A stretch of DNA of 20,728 nt from CAMFKD01 sp964436955 (GTDB taxonomy: Bacteria > Chlamydiota > Chlamydiia > Chlamydiales > JAJFMA01). The notes under the pieces are model-generated. The model searched no databases and was not told where the DNA came from. It was given only the letters and a program-made list of their open reading frames with translations. Within the stretch, counting starts at the first letter, position 1; each line of letters opens with the position of its first letter. The position numbers and the translations under genes were made by a program. Below are positions 1 to 7,738 of the stretch, in pieces. The stretch is taken from the NCBI GenBank assembly GCA_964436955.1, contig CAYTFC010000056.1:1-20728 (forward strand). Direction: 5' to 3'.

Positions 1-20
1 AATTATACATCAGCTCGGAC

Positions 21-113
21 AAACTGGGGTGTCCAGTTTTTGGGGGCAACTATACCAAAGGGACAAAAATACCGTACGTCATTTGTCTCTTTTCCGAGGT
101 CGCTTAGGTCCCT
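21..113. repeat. Partial copy of a dispersed intergenic inverted-repeat element
   Basis: This non-coding stretch shares sequence with the large inverted repeat at 13587-13758. The 14-mer TGGGGGCAACTATA occurs at 41-54 and again at 13684-13697. Positions 94-111 match the reverse complement of 13627-13644 at 16 of 18 bases. Between the two matched blocks this copy has an extra segment that folds by itself, with AAAGGGACAAA at 57-67 facing TTTGTCTCTTT at 82-92. Just upstream, AAACTGG (21-27) pairs with CCAGTTT (33-39). It looks like a rearranged or decayed family member. The window edge prevents deciding whether a full copy continues to the left. Confidence 0.6.
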
Positions 114-118
114 TTCCT

Positions 119-164
119 AGCTTCTAGTCAAAAACAATCTCCGATTTTTGATAAGACAGAAGCT
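119..164. other. Two-segment stem-loop, non-coding
   Basis: AGCTTCT (119-125) pairs with AGAAGCT (158-164), and inside it TCAAAAA (128-134) pairs with TTTTTGA (145-151), separated by small internal loops. Its role is not evident. It could be a terminator for a gene entering from the left or part of the repeat element just before it. The rest of 165-270 shows nothing recognisable. Confidence 0.4.
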
Positions 165-270
165 ACTTATAGCCGCCATGAGCAGGTATGAATTGCCTAG
201 CCATTAGATACCTCATAGAAAATTATTCTACGAAAGTACCAATAAATTACTTAAAGAACAAGAAAAGGGG

Positions 271-309
271 CCTAAGGGACAACTATCGATGGTCAGTTGT
301 CCCCTTAGG
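271..309 (-). terminator. Long stem-loop after the 727-residue gene
   Basis: CCTAAGGGACAACT (271-284) pairs with AGTTGTCCCCTTAGG (295-309), a stem of about 14 bp with one bulged C and a 10-nt loop. It starts 11 nt past the stop codon of the minus-strand gene. Reading on the minus strand, the stem is followed by C and T runs (CCCCTTTTCTTGTTCTTT), which fits an intrinsic terminator. An outer pairing of AAGAAC with GTTCTT may extend it. The stem words CCTAAG and GGGACAA are also the core words of the dispersed element at 13587-13758. Confidence 0.6.
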
Positions 310-320
310 TCTTGAGTTCT

Positions 321-2504
321 TTATTTCCACTTACCTGTAACTAGCCATCTTACCGACTTGTAGGGAACTCTAATTACTGTTGGTAGTTTATTCGCAAAAT
401 CAGGAGCCTTAATTCTCTTATAAGCTGCGTAACCTACCCTAACAGAAACCAATCCAGCGACTCCACCTAAAGCTGTTAGTTGCAACCAACCAGGAGCATC
501 CATCACCGACCACTGTACAGCACTAGCACTGTTGCCAATTACCCACAAACCGACATTGCTTATCGCAGACGTCGCTGACCAGGTCGTCAATGCAACTTTC
601 CAACCTATTGCCGGTAAATACTCCATTGCCAAATCTGTTGCCTGTGTACGCAGATTTAACAGATAAAGAGCGGTCACTCCAAGCGATACCAAACGATTTC
701 CACGCATCCATGAACCAATCACAATAGACTGAGCGGTGAATCCTAGATAGACGCCAAGCACCAAATTACTGCCATACGCAGCAGGTTCAAATAAATAACT
801 AGCAGACTGGCAAAATCCATGCCAAATCTGAAGCATAACAGCTGCTCCTATTGTAGCGCGGGTAAGGCCTAGTACTGTACGAATCGACCAGGTTCTACCT
901 TCTCCGGCTAGCGTCCATATGTCGGACACATACCCCTTAGCATACTCCCATGGAGAAAATCCAATCAAAGCGGAAACCAACGTTTCAGCGCCCGATACGA
1001 TTGCATTATGCCTAATGGCTGCAAAGATTCCTCCAGCCACAGCCCCTTTTCCTCGCGCCCCCATGTTCCGCGGTCCCGCGGCGTTCACAACTGCCTGCAA
1101 CGCACCCGCATTCGCGGGTGCGTTCCACTGTGCAAGATCGCCCGCTATTACAGGATTTGCAGGCGATAGCAAAGCGTCAATAGTAGTATTAACGTCATTG
1201 ACAAGAGTCGCGAAATGCTGCAGAGGCTGTCCTTTCATCACGTCAGCAATCGCGTTGTTCCATTGCGCACCGTTAAGCTCCATTTCCTTCATTTTGGCTT
1301 TATGATCACCATCTACAAGGGAAAAATCAACATGCGGCCCCTTATTTACCCATCTTGTTTCTATTTCATCCATTGTGGCTGGGGCTGGTTTCCAAGCCAA
1401 ACGCGTCTGTGCGGTAACAAGAGCGGCTTCTTTTGCTGCAAGTTTCTGATCGGGGGTTTGCTGTCCATGCGGTATTACAGGTCGCGGATTAGCTTGTAAA
1501 TGGGCAATGAGCTCATTTTTTGCTACCTCGACTTCCGCCTTTGCCACCTCAACAGCCCGTTTTGTCTTTTTCTCCCATATAACTGGCCACAGGGAGTTAA
1601 ACGCCTGAACACGCTTCGCGTCATGAATCACATACAGCAGGGTATTTATGTCATCGGACAAAGTAGCACAAAAGGCTGCCTTATTCTCGTCAATCAACTC
1701 TTGTTTAAACGCCTCAGACCATGTATTGATAGGCTTTTCTTCTACAGCTCGGTTAAAATTTTCCTCTGCTTGCTGTTTAAAATCACTCCATTTGCGGTTA
1801 ACAGCTGACACAAATTTATTTAACTCTGCTTGATCAACTGCCCCAAAACTGCCACTATTTGCGAATGTCCGGAATTCAACGGAAATTTCTGTTTTTGCTT
1901 TTTCAACTGATTTTAAAAATTTCGCTTTTTCCTTACCCCTAGCTACCAGCTGTGACTTAATGTCGAGCACGTCCATGGCTTTACCCCATGCCCAATCTAC
2001 GGAGGACTTCGCAGCTCCGCCTGCTTTCGCAATAATACCAGGTTTGGCAGGTGCATCGCTTTTGGCTTTAGCAATTTCTTTTTCTTGTTCTTTTATTTTT
2101 TCCTCGAGCTTTTCGATCTTCTCTTCTTGCTTTTCAACATTTTCTTCTATTTTGGGCTCGTCTTTTTTGGCTTCAACTTTTTTAACTGCAGGCTTCTTTG
2201 CGGGTTCCTTTTCAATCTCTTCGGCCCAGCTAGGACTCATCACTCCCCAAGTATGTGCACGGAGGTTGCCACCAAAGTTACTAGCATCATGCCAATAGGT
2301 GGTGCTCTGTTCGCCAAGCGAAGCAAACTGATAACCGGTAACGGTATTTGCAACATAGAAACCTGAGGCCATTGCTGCGCTATAGACCCTCACAACTACA
2401 ATTTTTATTGTCTCTATAGCGTGGGTAAAACGCTTGGATACTTCATCCCCAAATAAGCCTTGAGCCGCATCAGCAGCTTTCTTTGCTTCAACTTTTCCTA
2501 CCAT
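321..2504 (-). CDS. Large membrane protein with central coiled coil, possible inclusion-membrane/effector protein
   Basis: This 727-residue protein has no family I recognise. Residues 33-55 form one hydrophobic segment. Residues 94-150 are an extreme Lys/Glu heptad-like stretch (EKIEKLEEKIKEQEKEIAK) typical of a coiled coil. Residues 150-470 are mixed helical with an Ala/Val/Glu-rich part around 315-345. Residues 540-695 contain four or five probable transmembrane helices, and the tail is basic. There is no cleavable signal peptide. The ATG start has a strong purine-rich ribosome site (GGGGAGAGAGG) just upstream. The gene lies 30 nt behind the 360-residue gene and probably shares its promoter at 3659-3687. 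Long hydrophobic blocks plus coiled coil are what chlamydial Inc proteins show, but that assignment is inference. Confidence 0.75.
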   Translation of the reverse strand: MVGKVEAKKAADAAQGLFGDEVSKRFTHAIETIKIVVVRVYSAAMASGFYVANTVTGYQFASLGEQSTTYWHDASNFGGNLRAHTWGVMSPSWAEEIEKEPAKKPAVKKVEAKKDEPKIEENVEKQEEKIEKLEEKIKEQEKEIAKAKSDAPAKPGIIAKAGGAAKSSVDWAWGKAMDVLDIKSQLVARGKEKAKFLKSVEKAKTEISVEFRTFANSGSFGAVDQAELNKFVSAVNRKWSDFKQQAEENFNRAVEEKPINTWSEAFKQELIDENKAAFCATLSDDINTLLYVIHDAKRVQAFNSLWPVIWEKKTKRAVEVAKAEVEVAKNELIAHLQANPRPVIPHGQQTPDQKLAAKEAALVTAQTRLAWKPAPATMDEIETRWVNKGPHVDFSLVDGDHKAKMKEMELNGAQWNNAIADVMKGQPLQHFATLVNDVNTTIDALLSPANPVIAGDLAQWNAPANAGALQAVVNAAGPRNMGARGKGAVAGGIFAAIRHNAIVSGAETLVSALIGFSPWEYAKGYVSDIWTLAGEGRTWSIRTVLGLTRATIGAAVMLQIWHGFCQSASYLFEPAAYGSNLVLGVYLGFTAQSIVIGSWMRGNRLVSLGVTALYLLNLRTQATDLAMEYLPAIGWKVALTTWSATSAISNVGLWVIGNSASAVQWSVMDAPGWLQLTALGGVAGLVSVRVGYAAYKRIKAPDFANKLPTVIRVPYKSVRWLVTGKWK

Positions 2505-2534
2505 AATTGCCTCTCTCCCCTATTAATATATGTG

Positions 2535-3617
2535 CTATCGGCCTTTCGCGATAAATGCTGGATCTGGATCTAAAATACTTTCTGCCCACTGAGCAGGTTT
2601 CCACGAACTCACGTATGGGTAAAGAACTCTCCACCCACGTGTCCAAGGCCATGGGCGGTCCATACTGGTGACTCTACTGGTCATATCAGACAAGAAGTGT
2701 CTAAGTTCGCGCTCGCTTTCCCGGAATGCTTTGTCTTTGTTCTCGGAGTCTTTAACTTCGCGAATACAGCGCTCTAGTCTGCTTGTCATTTTCACTGAAT
2801 GAAAAAGCTTTGTGCAGTGTCTACAAAAGCCCTCTCTATCAAATTTCGTACCCCATTGCCGTACACGCTCGCCCCAAGTTTTTTGGACGTGATGATAAAG
2901 CGTGGCGGCCCCATCTTCGGCAATATGGGTGATTTTCTGTACTAAAAATTTATCGATTTCCCTTTGAGAATAGGGCTGGGCGCGCATGAGTTTCGACTGT
3001 CCTAAGGACATCTCGCGAAGCTTTCTGTGGGTGGAGCGATAGGCTTCACATCGCTCGTTAATAGCTCGTGGATAGACCCTTCGGCACGCCCAAATAAGCT
3101 CGGATCGTTTTGACTTCATCTTATTGACAGCTGGATTGTAATAGGCTTCTGGCCGCGGCTGATCATCACGGTTAACGGCATGAGCGCGACGCGACGCGCT
3201 AAGTGTAGCAGCCTCATCTTTCAAATTTTTCAGCGATAAAGTGAGCATGTCGCGGAAAGATGCATCGACATAATCCACAATTTTATCGCTTAAGTAGGCT
3301 GCCGAGAAAGGATGCAACGTCCCCAAAACTGCCAAGCATGTAGCTATAGCAGACGCGACCGCAAGCGTACCATTGTCATCAGATTTACGATCTAGCGTCT
3401 TCCACAATCCCAAACAACAAAAAGAGGCTAGTGTGGTAATTACCCATAAAGCCAAATAGTAAACAGTTTGCGCTACGCCGGTGATTGTTGCCACCGCATA
3501 ACTCACGTGCGTTGTCAACGCTTCGTCGTACGAAACCTCTTTACCGCGACTCCGCAACTCAGCATTAGCGTCATCAATCAGCTGCTTCGTATGAAACGGC
3601 TGCAGATAAACATACAT
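2535..3617 (-). CDS. Inc-like membrane protein with N-terminal hydrophobic hairpin
   Basis: This 360-residue protein has about 37 polar residues, a long hydrophobic segment (38-71), a short polar turn, a second hydrophobic segment (84-108), and then a basic, helix-rich C-terminal domain of about 250 residues containing a CRHC motif. The architecture, including the tripeptide AQT at 49-51, closely matches the 465-residue protein at 7739-9136 (AQT at 48-50), so I infer paralogy. A hydrophobic bilobe near the N-terminus is typical of chlamydial inclusion-membrane proteins; no function is known. The ATG start is preceded by GGGGAGGAGAG. It is the first gene of a two-gene operon with the 727-residue gene and diverges from the sulfate transporter operon. 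Confidence 0.75.
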   Translation of the reverse strand: MYVYLQPFHTKQLIDDANAELRSRGKEVSYDEALTTHVSYAVATITGVAQTVYYLALWVITTLASFCCLGLWKTLDRKSDDNGTLAVASAIATCLAVLGTLHPFSAAYLSDKIVDYVDASFRDMLTLSLKNLKDEAATLSASRRAHAVNRDDQPRPEAYYNPAVNKMKSKRSELIWACRRVYPRAINERCEAYRSTHRKLREMSLGQSKLMRAQPYSQREIDKFLVQKITHIAEDGAATLYHHVQKTWGERVRQWGTKFDREGFCRHCTKLFHSVKMTSRLERCIREVKDSENKDKAFRESERELRHFLSDMTSRVTSMDRPWPWTRGWRVLYPYVSSWKPAQWAESILDPDPAFIAKGR

Positions 3618-3658
3618 TCTCTCCTCCCCATCCCCCGAAAACCAGAAGAAGGGTCAAG

Positions 3659-3687
3659 ATTATACATCCTTAACAATAAATCGTCAA
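3659..3687 (-). promoter_or_regulatory. Sigma70-type promoter of the two-gene membrane-protein operon
   Basis: On the minus strand TTGACG (3682-3687) is followed, after exactly 17 bp, by a perfect TATAAT (3659-3664). The expected start of transcription lies near 3652, giving a leader of about 35 nt that includes the strong ribosome site at 3619-3630. The hexamers match 11 of 12 consensus bases. Confidence 0.75.
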
Positions 3688-3698
3688 AGAGAGAGAGC

Positions 3699-3726
3699 TC
3701 GTCAAAAAATGAGTATCTCCTATAAG
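3699..3726 (+). promoter_or_regulatory. Weak candidate promoter of the sulfate transporter operon
   Basis: TCGTCA (3699-3704) and TATAAG (3721-3726) are 16 bp apart and about 30 nt before the TTG start of the binding protein. The -35 match is poor, so this is only the best candidate in the 138-nt divergent gap. No riboswitch-like fold was seen. Confidence 0.25.
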
Positions 3727-3755
3727 GTGTAAAAAGATTACACAAGGAGTAGATT

Positions 3756-4766
3756 TTGTTAATTCAATATTTTGTCTTATTAGCGCTTTCATTGTTTGCG
3801 TATACCACCGCGAGCGAGCCAGATATGATTCTCAACGTTTCGTATGATCCGACTAGGGAATTCTACGATGACTATAATCAATACTTTGAAAACTACTGGC
3901 TACAAAAAACGGGACATCAAATCAACGTAGCGCACTCACATGGCGGGTCGGCTAAGCAAGCGCGGTCAGTGATCAATGGGCTGCAAGCGGATGTCGTGAG
4001 CTTAGCTTTGGCATATGATATCAATGTGATTGCCAAGCAGACGGGACTTATCGCTAGCGACTGGCAAACCCGACTTCCCTTTGACAGTACACCCTATACT
4101 TCTACAATTGTTTTTTTGGTGCGCAAGGGAAATCCCAAAAATATTCGCGATTGGGAGGATCTCATCAAGCCCGGGATTAGTGTAATAGCTCCCAATCCTA
4201 AAACTTCGGGCGCAGCGCGGTGGACTTATTTAGCTGCCTGGGGATATGCGACAAAAAAATGGAATGACAATCCCCTAAAAACGATGACGTTCCTGCGTAA
4301 ACTCTATGCTAACGTTCCTGTTTTAGCTACTGGAGCTCGAGAAGCCACTACTACCTTCGTACAACGTCAAATGGGTGATGTTCTACTTTCTTGGGAAAAT
4401 GAAGCTCTTTTGGTGCTCCAGGATATTTGTAAGGATGAGTGCGAGATTGTGATGCCCTCGCTCTCTATTCTAGCAGAACCGTCAGTAGCTTTAGTGGACA
4501 AAATTGTAGATAGACATCACACTCGACCCATAGCCGAAGCCTATTTGCAGCAGCTTTATAGCAAAGAAGGGCAAGAACTGATTGCCAAAAACTTCTTTCG
4601 TCCTCGCGACACGGAAATCGCAAAGAAACATGCACAACTCTTTCCAGATCTACCGATGATTACAATCAAAGAATTCGGAGGATGGGATAAGGCACAGAAA
4701 GTCCATTTCAATGATGGAGGCACTTTCGATAAGGTAATCATGTTTAAATACGATGGTCAAGAATGA
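3756..4766 (+). CDS. cysP: Sulfate/thiosulfate ABC transporter substrate-binding protein
   Basis: This is the periplasmic receptor of a SulT-type importer, binding sulfate or thiosulfate. The 336-residue protein begins with a short export signal (hydrophobic residues 3-17, cleavage near TTASE). It then carries the family hallmarks in order: NVSYDPTRE, SHGGSAKQAR, DVVSLALAYDI, YTSTIVFLVRKGNPK and PNPKTSGAARW. The start is TTG, supported by AGGAG at 3745-3749 six bases upstream and by the signal peptide. Its stop overlaps the first permease start (ATGA), implying translational coupling. Sbp and CysP cannot be separated by eye, so the exact anion is open. Molybdate (ModA) is less likely because the motifs are those of the Sbp family. 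Confidence 0.93.
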   Translation: MLIQYFVLLALSLFAYTTASEPDMILNVSYDPTREFYDDYNQYFENYWLQKTGHQINVAHSHGGSAKQARSVINGLQADVVSLALAYDINVIAKQTGLIASDWQTRLPFDSTPYTSTIVFLVRKGNPKNIRDWEDLIKPGISVIAPNPKTSGAARWTYLAAWGYATKKWNDNPLKTMTFLRKLYANVPVLATGAREATTTFVQRQMGDVLLSWENEALLVLQDICKDECEIVMPSLSILAEPSVALVDKIVDRHHTRPIAEAYLQQLYSKEGQELIAKNFFRPRDTEIAKKHAQLFPDLPMITIKEFGGWDKAQKVHFNDGGTFDKVIMFKYDGQE

Positions 4767-5599
4767 TGCCATTGCAGCGCACTCAGAACATCTTACCGGG
4801 CTTTCGCCTCACTTTAGGCTTCACGGTTTTCTATCTGACGATCATTGTGCTGATTCCGCTATCAGAGCTCTTTTTTGCCGCGGCACATTTAAGCCTGGAT
4901 GATATTGTAGAAATCATCAGCAAACCACGTACGCTTTCAGCTTTTCAAGTTAGCTTTAGCATCGCATTTTTTGCAGCAGTCATTAACACAGCTTTTGGAC
5001 TGGTGATTGCGTGGACGCTCACGCGCTATCGTTTTCCCGGCAAAAAGTGGATGGATGCGATGATCGATCTTCCGTTTGCATTGCCCACAGCGGTCGCAGG
5101 AATTGCTTTGAGCACACTATATGCGCCGAATGGATGGATAGGCCAATACCTTACACCATTGGGAATACATGTAGCCTATACACCCTTGGGCATCTGTGTA
5201 GCATTAGTGTTTGTAGGACTACCGTTTGTAGTGCGTACCGTGGAGCCTGTTTTGCAAGATCTGGATAGAGATGTCGAAGAAGCGGCCGCAAGCTTGGGCG
5301 CTTCGCGCATTAAAACGTTCGTAAAGGTGATCCTTCCCGCAATATTTCCCGCCCTGTTGACTGGCTTTGCCATGGCTTTTGCGCGCGGTTTAGGAGAATA
5401 TGGCTCAGTCATTTTCATCGCTGGCAACATTCCATTGGTATCGGAAATTGTTCCACTCGTCATTATCATTGAGCTGGAACAATATAACATCGACGCTGCC
5501 ACAGCCATTGCCGCCGTCATGTTGATCACATCTTTTTTGCTTTTATTGCTAATAAGTGCCTTTCAAAGATGGTCTGGAAATAGGAGACAACGAGCATGA
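4763..5599 (+). CDS. cysT: Sulfate/thiosulfate ABC transporter permease CysT
   Basis: This is an inner-membrane permease subunit that pairs with CysW to form the channel. At 278 residues it has the usual length, with about six hydrophobic helices. Typical family stretches are DLPFALPTAVAGIAL and, for the ATPase-contacting EAA loop, EEAAASLGASRIKTFVKVILP at roughly 172-192. ATG codons at 4763 and 4766 are both in frame; the first overlaps the upstream stop as ATGA. Its own stop overlaps the CysW start in the same way (5596-5599). Order and overlaps match a standard cys importer operon. Confidence 0.93.
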   Translation: MMPLQRTQNILPGFRLTLGFTVFYLTIIVLIPLSELFFAAAHLSLDDIVEIISKPRTLSAFQVSFSIAFFAAVINTAFGLVIAWTLTRYRFPGKKWMDAMIDLPFALPTAVAGIALSTLYAPNGWIGQYLTPLGIHVAYTPLGICVALVFVGLPFVVRTVEPVLQDLDRDVEEAAASLGASRIKTFVKVILPAIFPALLTGFAMAFARGLGEYGSVIFIAGNIPLVSEIVPLVIIIELEQYNIDAATAIAAVMLITSFLLLLLISAFQRWSGNRRQRA

Positions 5600-6426
5600 A
5601 ATCTCCTATATCCGAACCAGTACTCATTCGCTTCATTTTATTGGTTATCGCCATTGGCTATATCTTCGTTATAATCGGTCTACCACTATTAGTGATCTTT
5701 GTTGAAGCGCTGAGTCATGGCATCCATACTTACATGGAAGCATTTAAGGAGCCAGATGCCATCGACGCCATCAAACTGACGCTATTGGTAGCCGCCATCG
5801 CAGTGCCCTTAAATATGGTATTTGGAATTGCGGCATCATGGGCCATTGCCAAATTTGACTTCCGTGGTAAGAGTGTTTTAGTAGCGCTTATCGACCTCCC
5901 ATTTTCAGTCTCACCAGTCATCTCCGGGTTCATTTATGTATTGCTGTTTGGCACAAACTCCTTGCTCGGTAGATGGCTTGATTCACATGATATACAGGTT
6001 ATTTTTGCGGTGCCGGGAATTGTTTTAGCAACAATATTTGTGACCTTTCCTTTTGTGGCAAGGGAGTTAATCCCTCTGATGGAAGAACAGGGCAGCGAAG
6101 AGGAGGAAGCCGCGGTAATGTTAGGAGCCGGAGGCTTCCAAACATTTATGCGGGTCACATTGCCTAATATCAAATGGGGACTTCTTTACGGCGTTTTGCT
6201 CTGCAACGCCAGGGCGATGGGCGAGTTTGGAGCAGTGTCTGTCGTTTCAGGACATATTGAGGGCTATACGAACACCATACCCCTGCACGTGGAGTTACTA
6301 TACAATGAATACAATTTTGTGGCAGCCTTTGCTATGGCATCCTTGCTAACCGTTCTGGCGCTGGTCACATTGCTCATTAAGTATTTTTTCGAGCTCAAAT
6401 TTAACCATAATCACAAACAAGGATAG
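5596..6426 (+). CDS. cysW: Sulfate/thiosulfate ABC transporter permease CysW
   Basis: This is the second membrane subunit of the importer: 276 residues with about six transmembrane helices. It shows the CysW-type DLPFSVSPVISGF motif near residues 100-112 and an acidic EAA loop (EEEEAAVMLGAGGFQTF, about 168-184) that docks onto CysA. The ATG start overlaps the CysT stop by 4 nt; CysA follows after 4 nt. The three loops ending in MGEFGAVSVVSGHI are characteristic of the family. Confidence 0.93.
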   Translation: MKSPISEPVLIRFILLVIAIGYIFVIIGLPLLVIFVEALSHGIHTYMEAFKEPDAIDAIKLTLLVAAIAVPLNMVFGIAASWAIAKFDFRGKSVLVALIDLPFSVSPVISGFIYVLLFGTNSLLGRWLDSHDIQVIFAVPGIVLATIFVTFPFVARELIPLMEEQGSEEEEAAVMLGAGGFQTFMRVTLPNIKWGLLYGVLLCNARAMGEFGAVSVVSGHIEGYTNTIPLHVELLYNEYNFVAAFAMASLLTVLALVTLLIKYFFELKFNHNHKQG

Positions 6427-6430
6427 CGCT

Positions 6431-7471
6431 TTGAGTATCCAGCTCAAAAACATCAGCAAGAAATTCGGTAACTTCGTCGCATTGCATGACGTCAATCTCG
6501 ATATTCAAAGTGGTGAGCTGCTAGCATTGCTAGGCCCTTCAGGATCCGGAAAGACTACTCTACTACGCATCATTGCAGGCCTCGATTTTCCAGATTTTGG
6601 AACCGTGCTCATCAATGGTGAGGAAAGTCAATCTAAGGATATCCGTGAGCGTCATGTGGGCTTTGTTTTCCAACACTATGCTCTCTTTCGCCATATGACC
6701 GTGTTCGAGAATGTGGCCTTTGGATTGCGTGTCAGGCCACGCAAATTGCGCCCAAACGAAAGCTATATTCGTACTAAAGTAATGGAATTACTGACCTTGT
6801 TGCATCTCGATGGATTCGATCAACGCTATCCCTCACAGCTTTCTGGAGGCCAACGTCAACGTGTGGCTCTGGCACGAGCTTTAGCCGTAGAGCCTAGCGT
6901 ATTGTTACTAGACGAGCCATTTGGCGCTCTAGATGCCAAAGTACGACGTGAATTGAGACGCTGGATACGCCGACTGCACGAAGAAATTCATATCACAAAT
7001 GTATTTGTGACTCACGATCAAGAAGAGGCTATGGAAGTTGCTGATCGTGTTGCCGTCCTAAATCAAGGAAGAATCGAGCAAATTGGCACGCCAGAACAGG
7101 TTTACCATTCTCCGGCAAGTAGTTTTATTTACGATTTTTTGGGTAACTACAATGCTTTAGATGGCTGGAGAGATATCAAAGGCGATTTGCATATTATGGA
7201 GGGAGAAAACACCTCCAAAACACGTCCAAAAGTCGTTTTATTTGCAAGACCTCATGAAATGACTGTTTTAAACGCCCCAGACCAAGGTGAGAGTATTGAG
7301 GTGAAGATCGCACATGTTAACCCTGCAGGGGCATTAGTAAAGCTGGAGCTAGAGCGAAAAAATGGAGCCGTCTTGCAAGCAGAGATTTCTAAAGACGAGC
7401 TAGAAGCGCTAGACATTCATCGTGGCATGCGTGTGTATGTGCGGCCCAAGGTCACCCGCATCTTCGAATAA
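6431..7471 (+). CDS. cysA: Sulfate/thiosulfate ABC transporter ATPase CysA
   Basis: This ATPase powers the importer. In its 346 residues I see Walker A GPSGSGKTT (35-43), the Q-loop at Gln81, signature LSGGQRQR (137-144), Walker B VLLLDEP (157-163) and the switch His195 in VTHDQEEA. A C-terminal domain from about 240 (TOBE-like) ends with VYVRPKVTRIF. All catalytic residues are present. The start is TTG, with AAGGA about 8 nt upstream and MSIQLKNISKKFG as the expected family N-terminus. No sulfate activation or reduction gene (cysD, cysN, cysH, cysI, cysJ) follows. The operon ends directly at the structured repeat 7476-7732. Confidence 0.94.
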   Translation: MSIQLKNISKKFGNFVALHDVNLDIQSGELLALLGPSGSGKTTLLRIIAGLDFPDFGTVLINGEESQSKDIRERHVGFVFQHYALFRHMTVFENVAFGLRVRPRKLRPNESYIRTKVMELLTLLHLDGFDQRYPSQLSGGQRQRVALARALAVEPSVLLLDEPFGALDAKVRRELRRWIRRLHEEIHITNVFVTHDQEEAMEVADRVAVLNQGRIEQIGTPEQVYHSPASSFIYDFLGNYNALDGWRDIKGDLHIMEGENTSKTRPKVVLFARPHEMTVLNAPDQGESIEVKIAHVNPAGALVKLELERKNGAVLQAEISKDELEALDIHRGMRVYVRPKVTRIFE

Positions 7472-7475
7472 GTGC

Positions 7476-7732
7476 GTGTTGCTTTTCAGGATTTTTAACG
7501 CAAAGAAAGGATCAAGATACGCAAAGACGCAAAGAAGAACCTGCGGTTTGAATAGGGTTTTAGGGAGTCTTCAGGCCTTGAGAGGCCTGAAGACCCAGCC
7601 TTATCTATTGTTAAACTGAGGCTATTTTTTCTTGCCTCTCAAGGCAAGAAAAAGTCCCTAACACCACTGTCTAACCACAGGTCCTTCTTTGCGTCTTCGT
7701 GTCTTTGCGTTAAAATCCTAAAAAAACAACAC
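7476..7732. repeat. 257-bp inverted-repeat element filling the gap between convergent genes
   Basis: The left arm (about 7476-7545) and the reverse complement of the right arm (about 7676-7732) share GTGTTG, AGGATTTT, AACGCAAAGA, AGACGCAAAGAAG and ACCTG in the same order, with an 11-nt or so insertion in the left arm. Inside lie two perfect 11-bp hairpins. One is 7567-7594 (GTCTTCAGGCC / GGCCTGAAGAC, loop TTGAGA). The other is 7626-7653 (TTTTTCTTGCC / GGCAAGAAAAA, loop TCTCAA). The loops are exact complements. The element begins 4 nt after the cysA stop and ends 6 nt before the stop of the convergent gene. It could act as a bidirectional terminator, a MITE-like insertion, or both; there is no coding potential of note. 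Confidence 0.8.
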
Positions 7733-7738
7733 AAAGGA

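Noticed and set aside
1..30. TATAAT on the minus strand at 2-7 as promoter of a gene to the left
   Set aside because: No -35 sequence at proper distance (TTGTCC lies only 9 bp away), and the target gene is outside the window.
919..1305. Plus-strand reading frame of 128 codons opposite the 727-residue gene, and several others between 1215 and 2366
   Set aside because: They are antisense shadows of a real gene with promoter and ribosome site, show Ser/Phe/Cys-rich translations typical of reversed coding sequence and have no ribosome site.
7499..7619. Short plus-strand reading frame crossing the end of cysA into the inverted repeat
   Set aside because: It begins inside cysA in another frame, has no ribosome site and its sequence is explained by the repeat.
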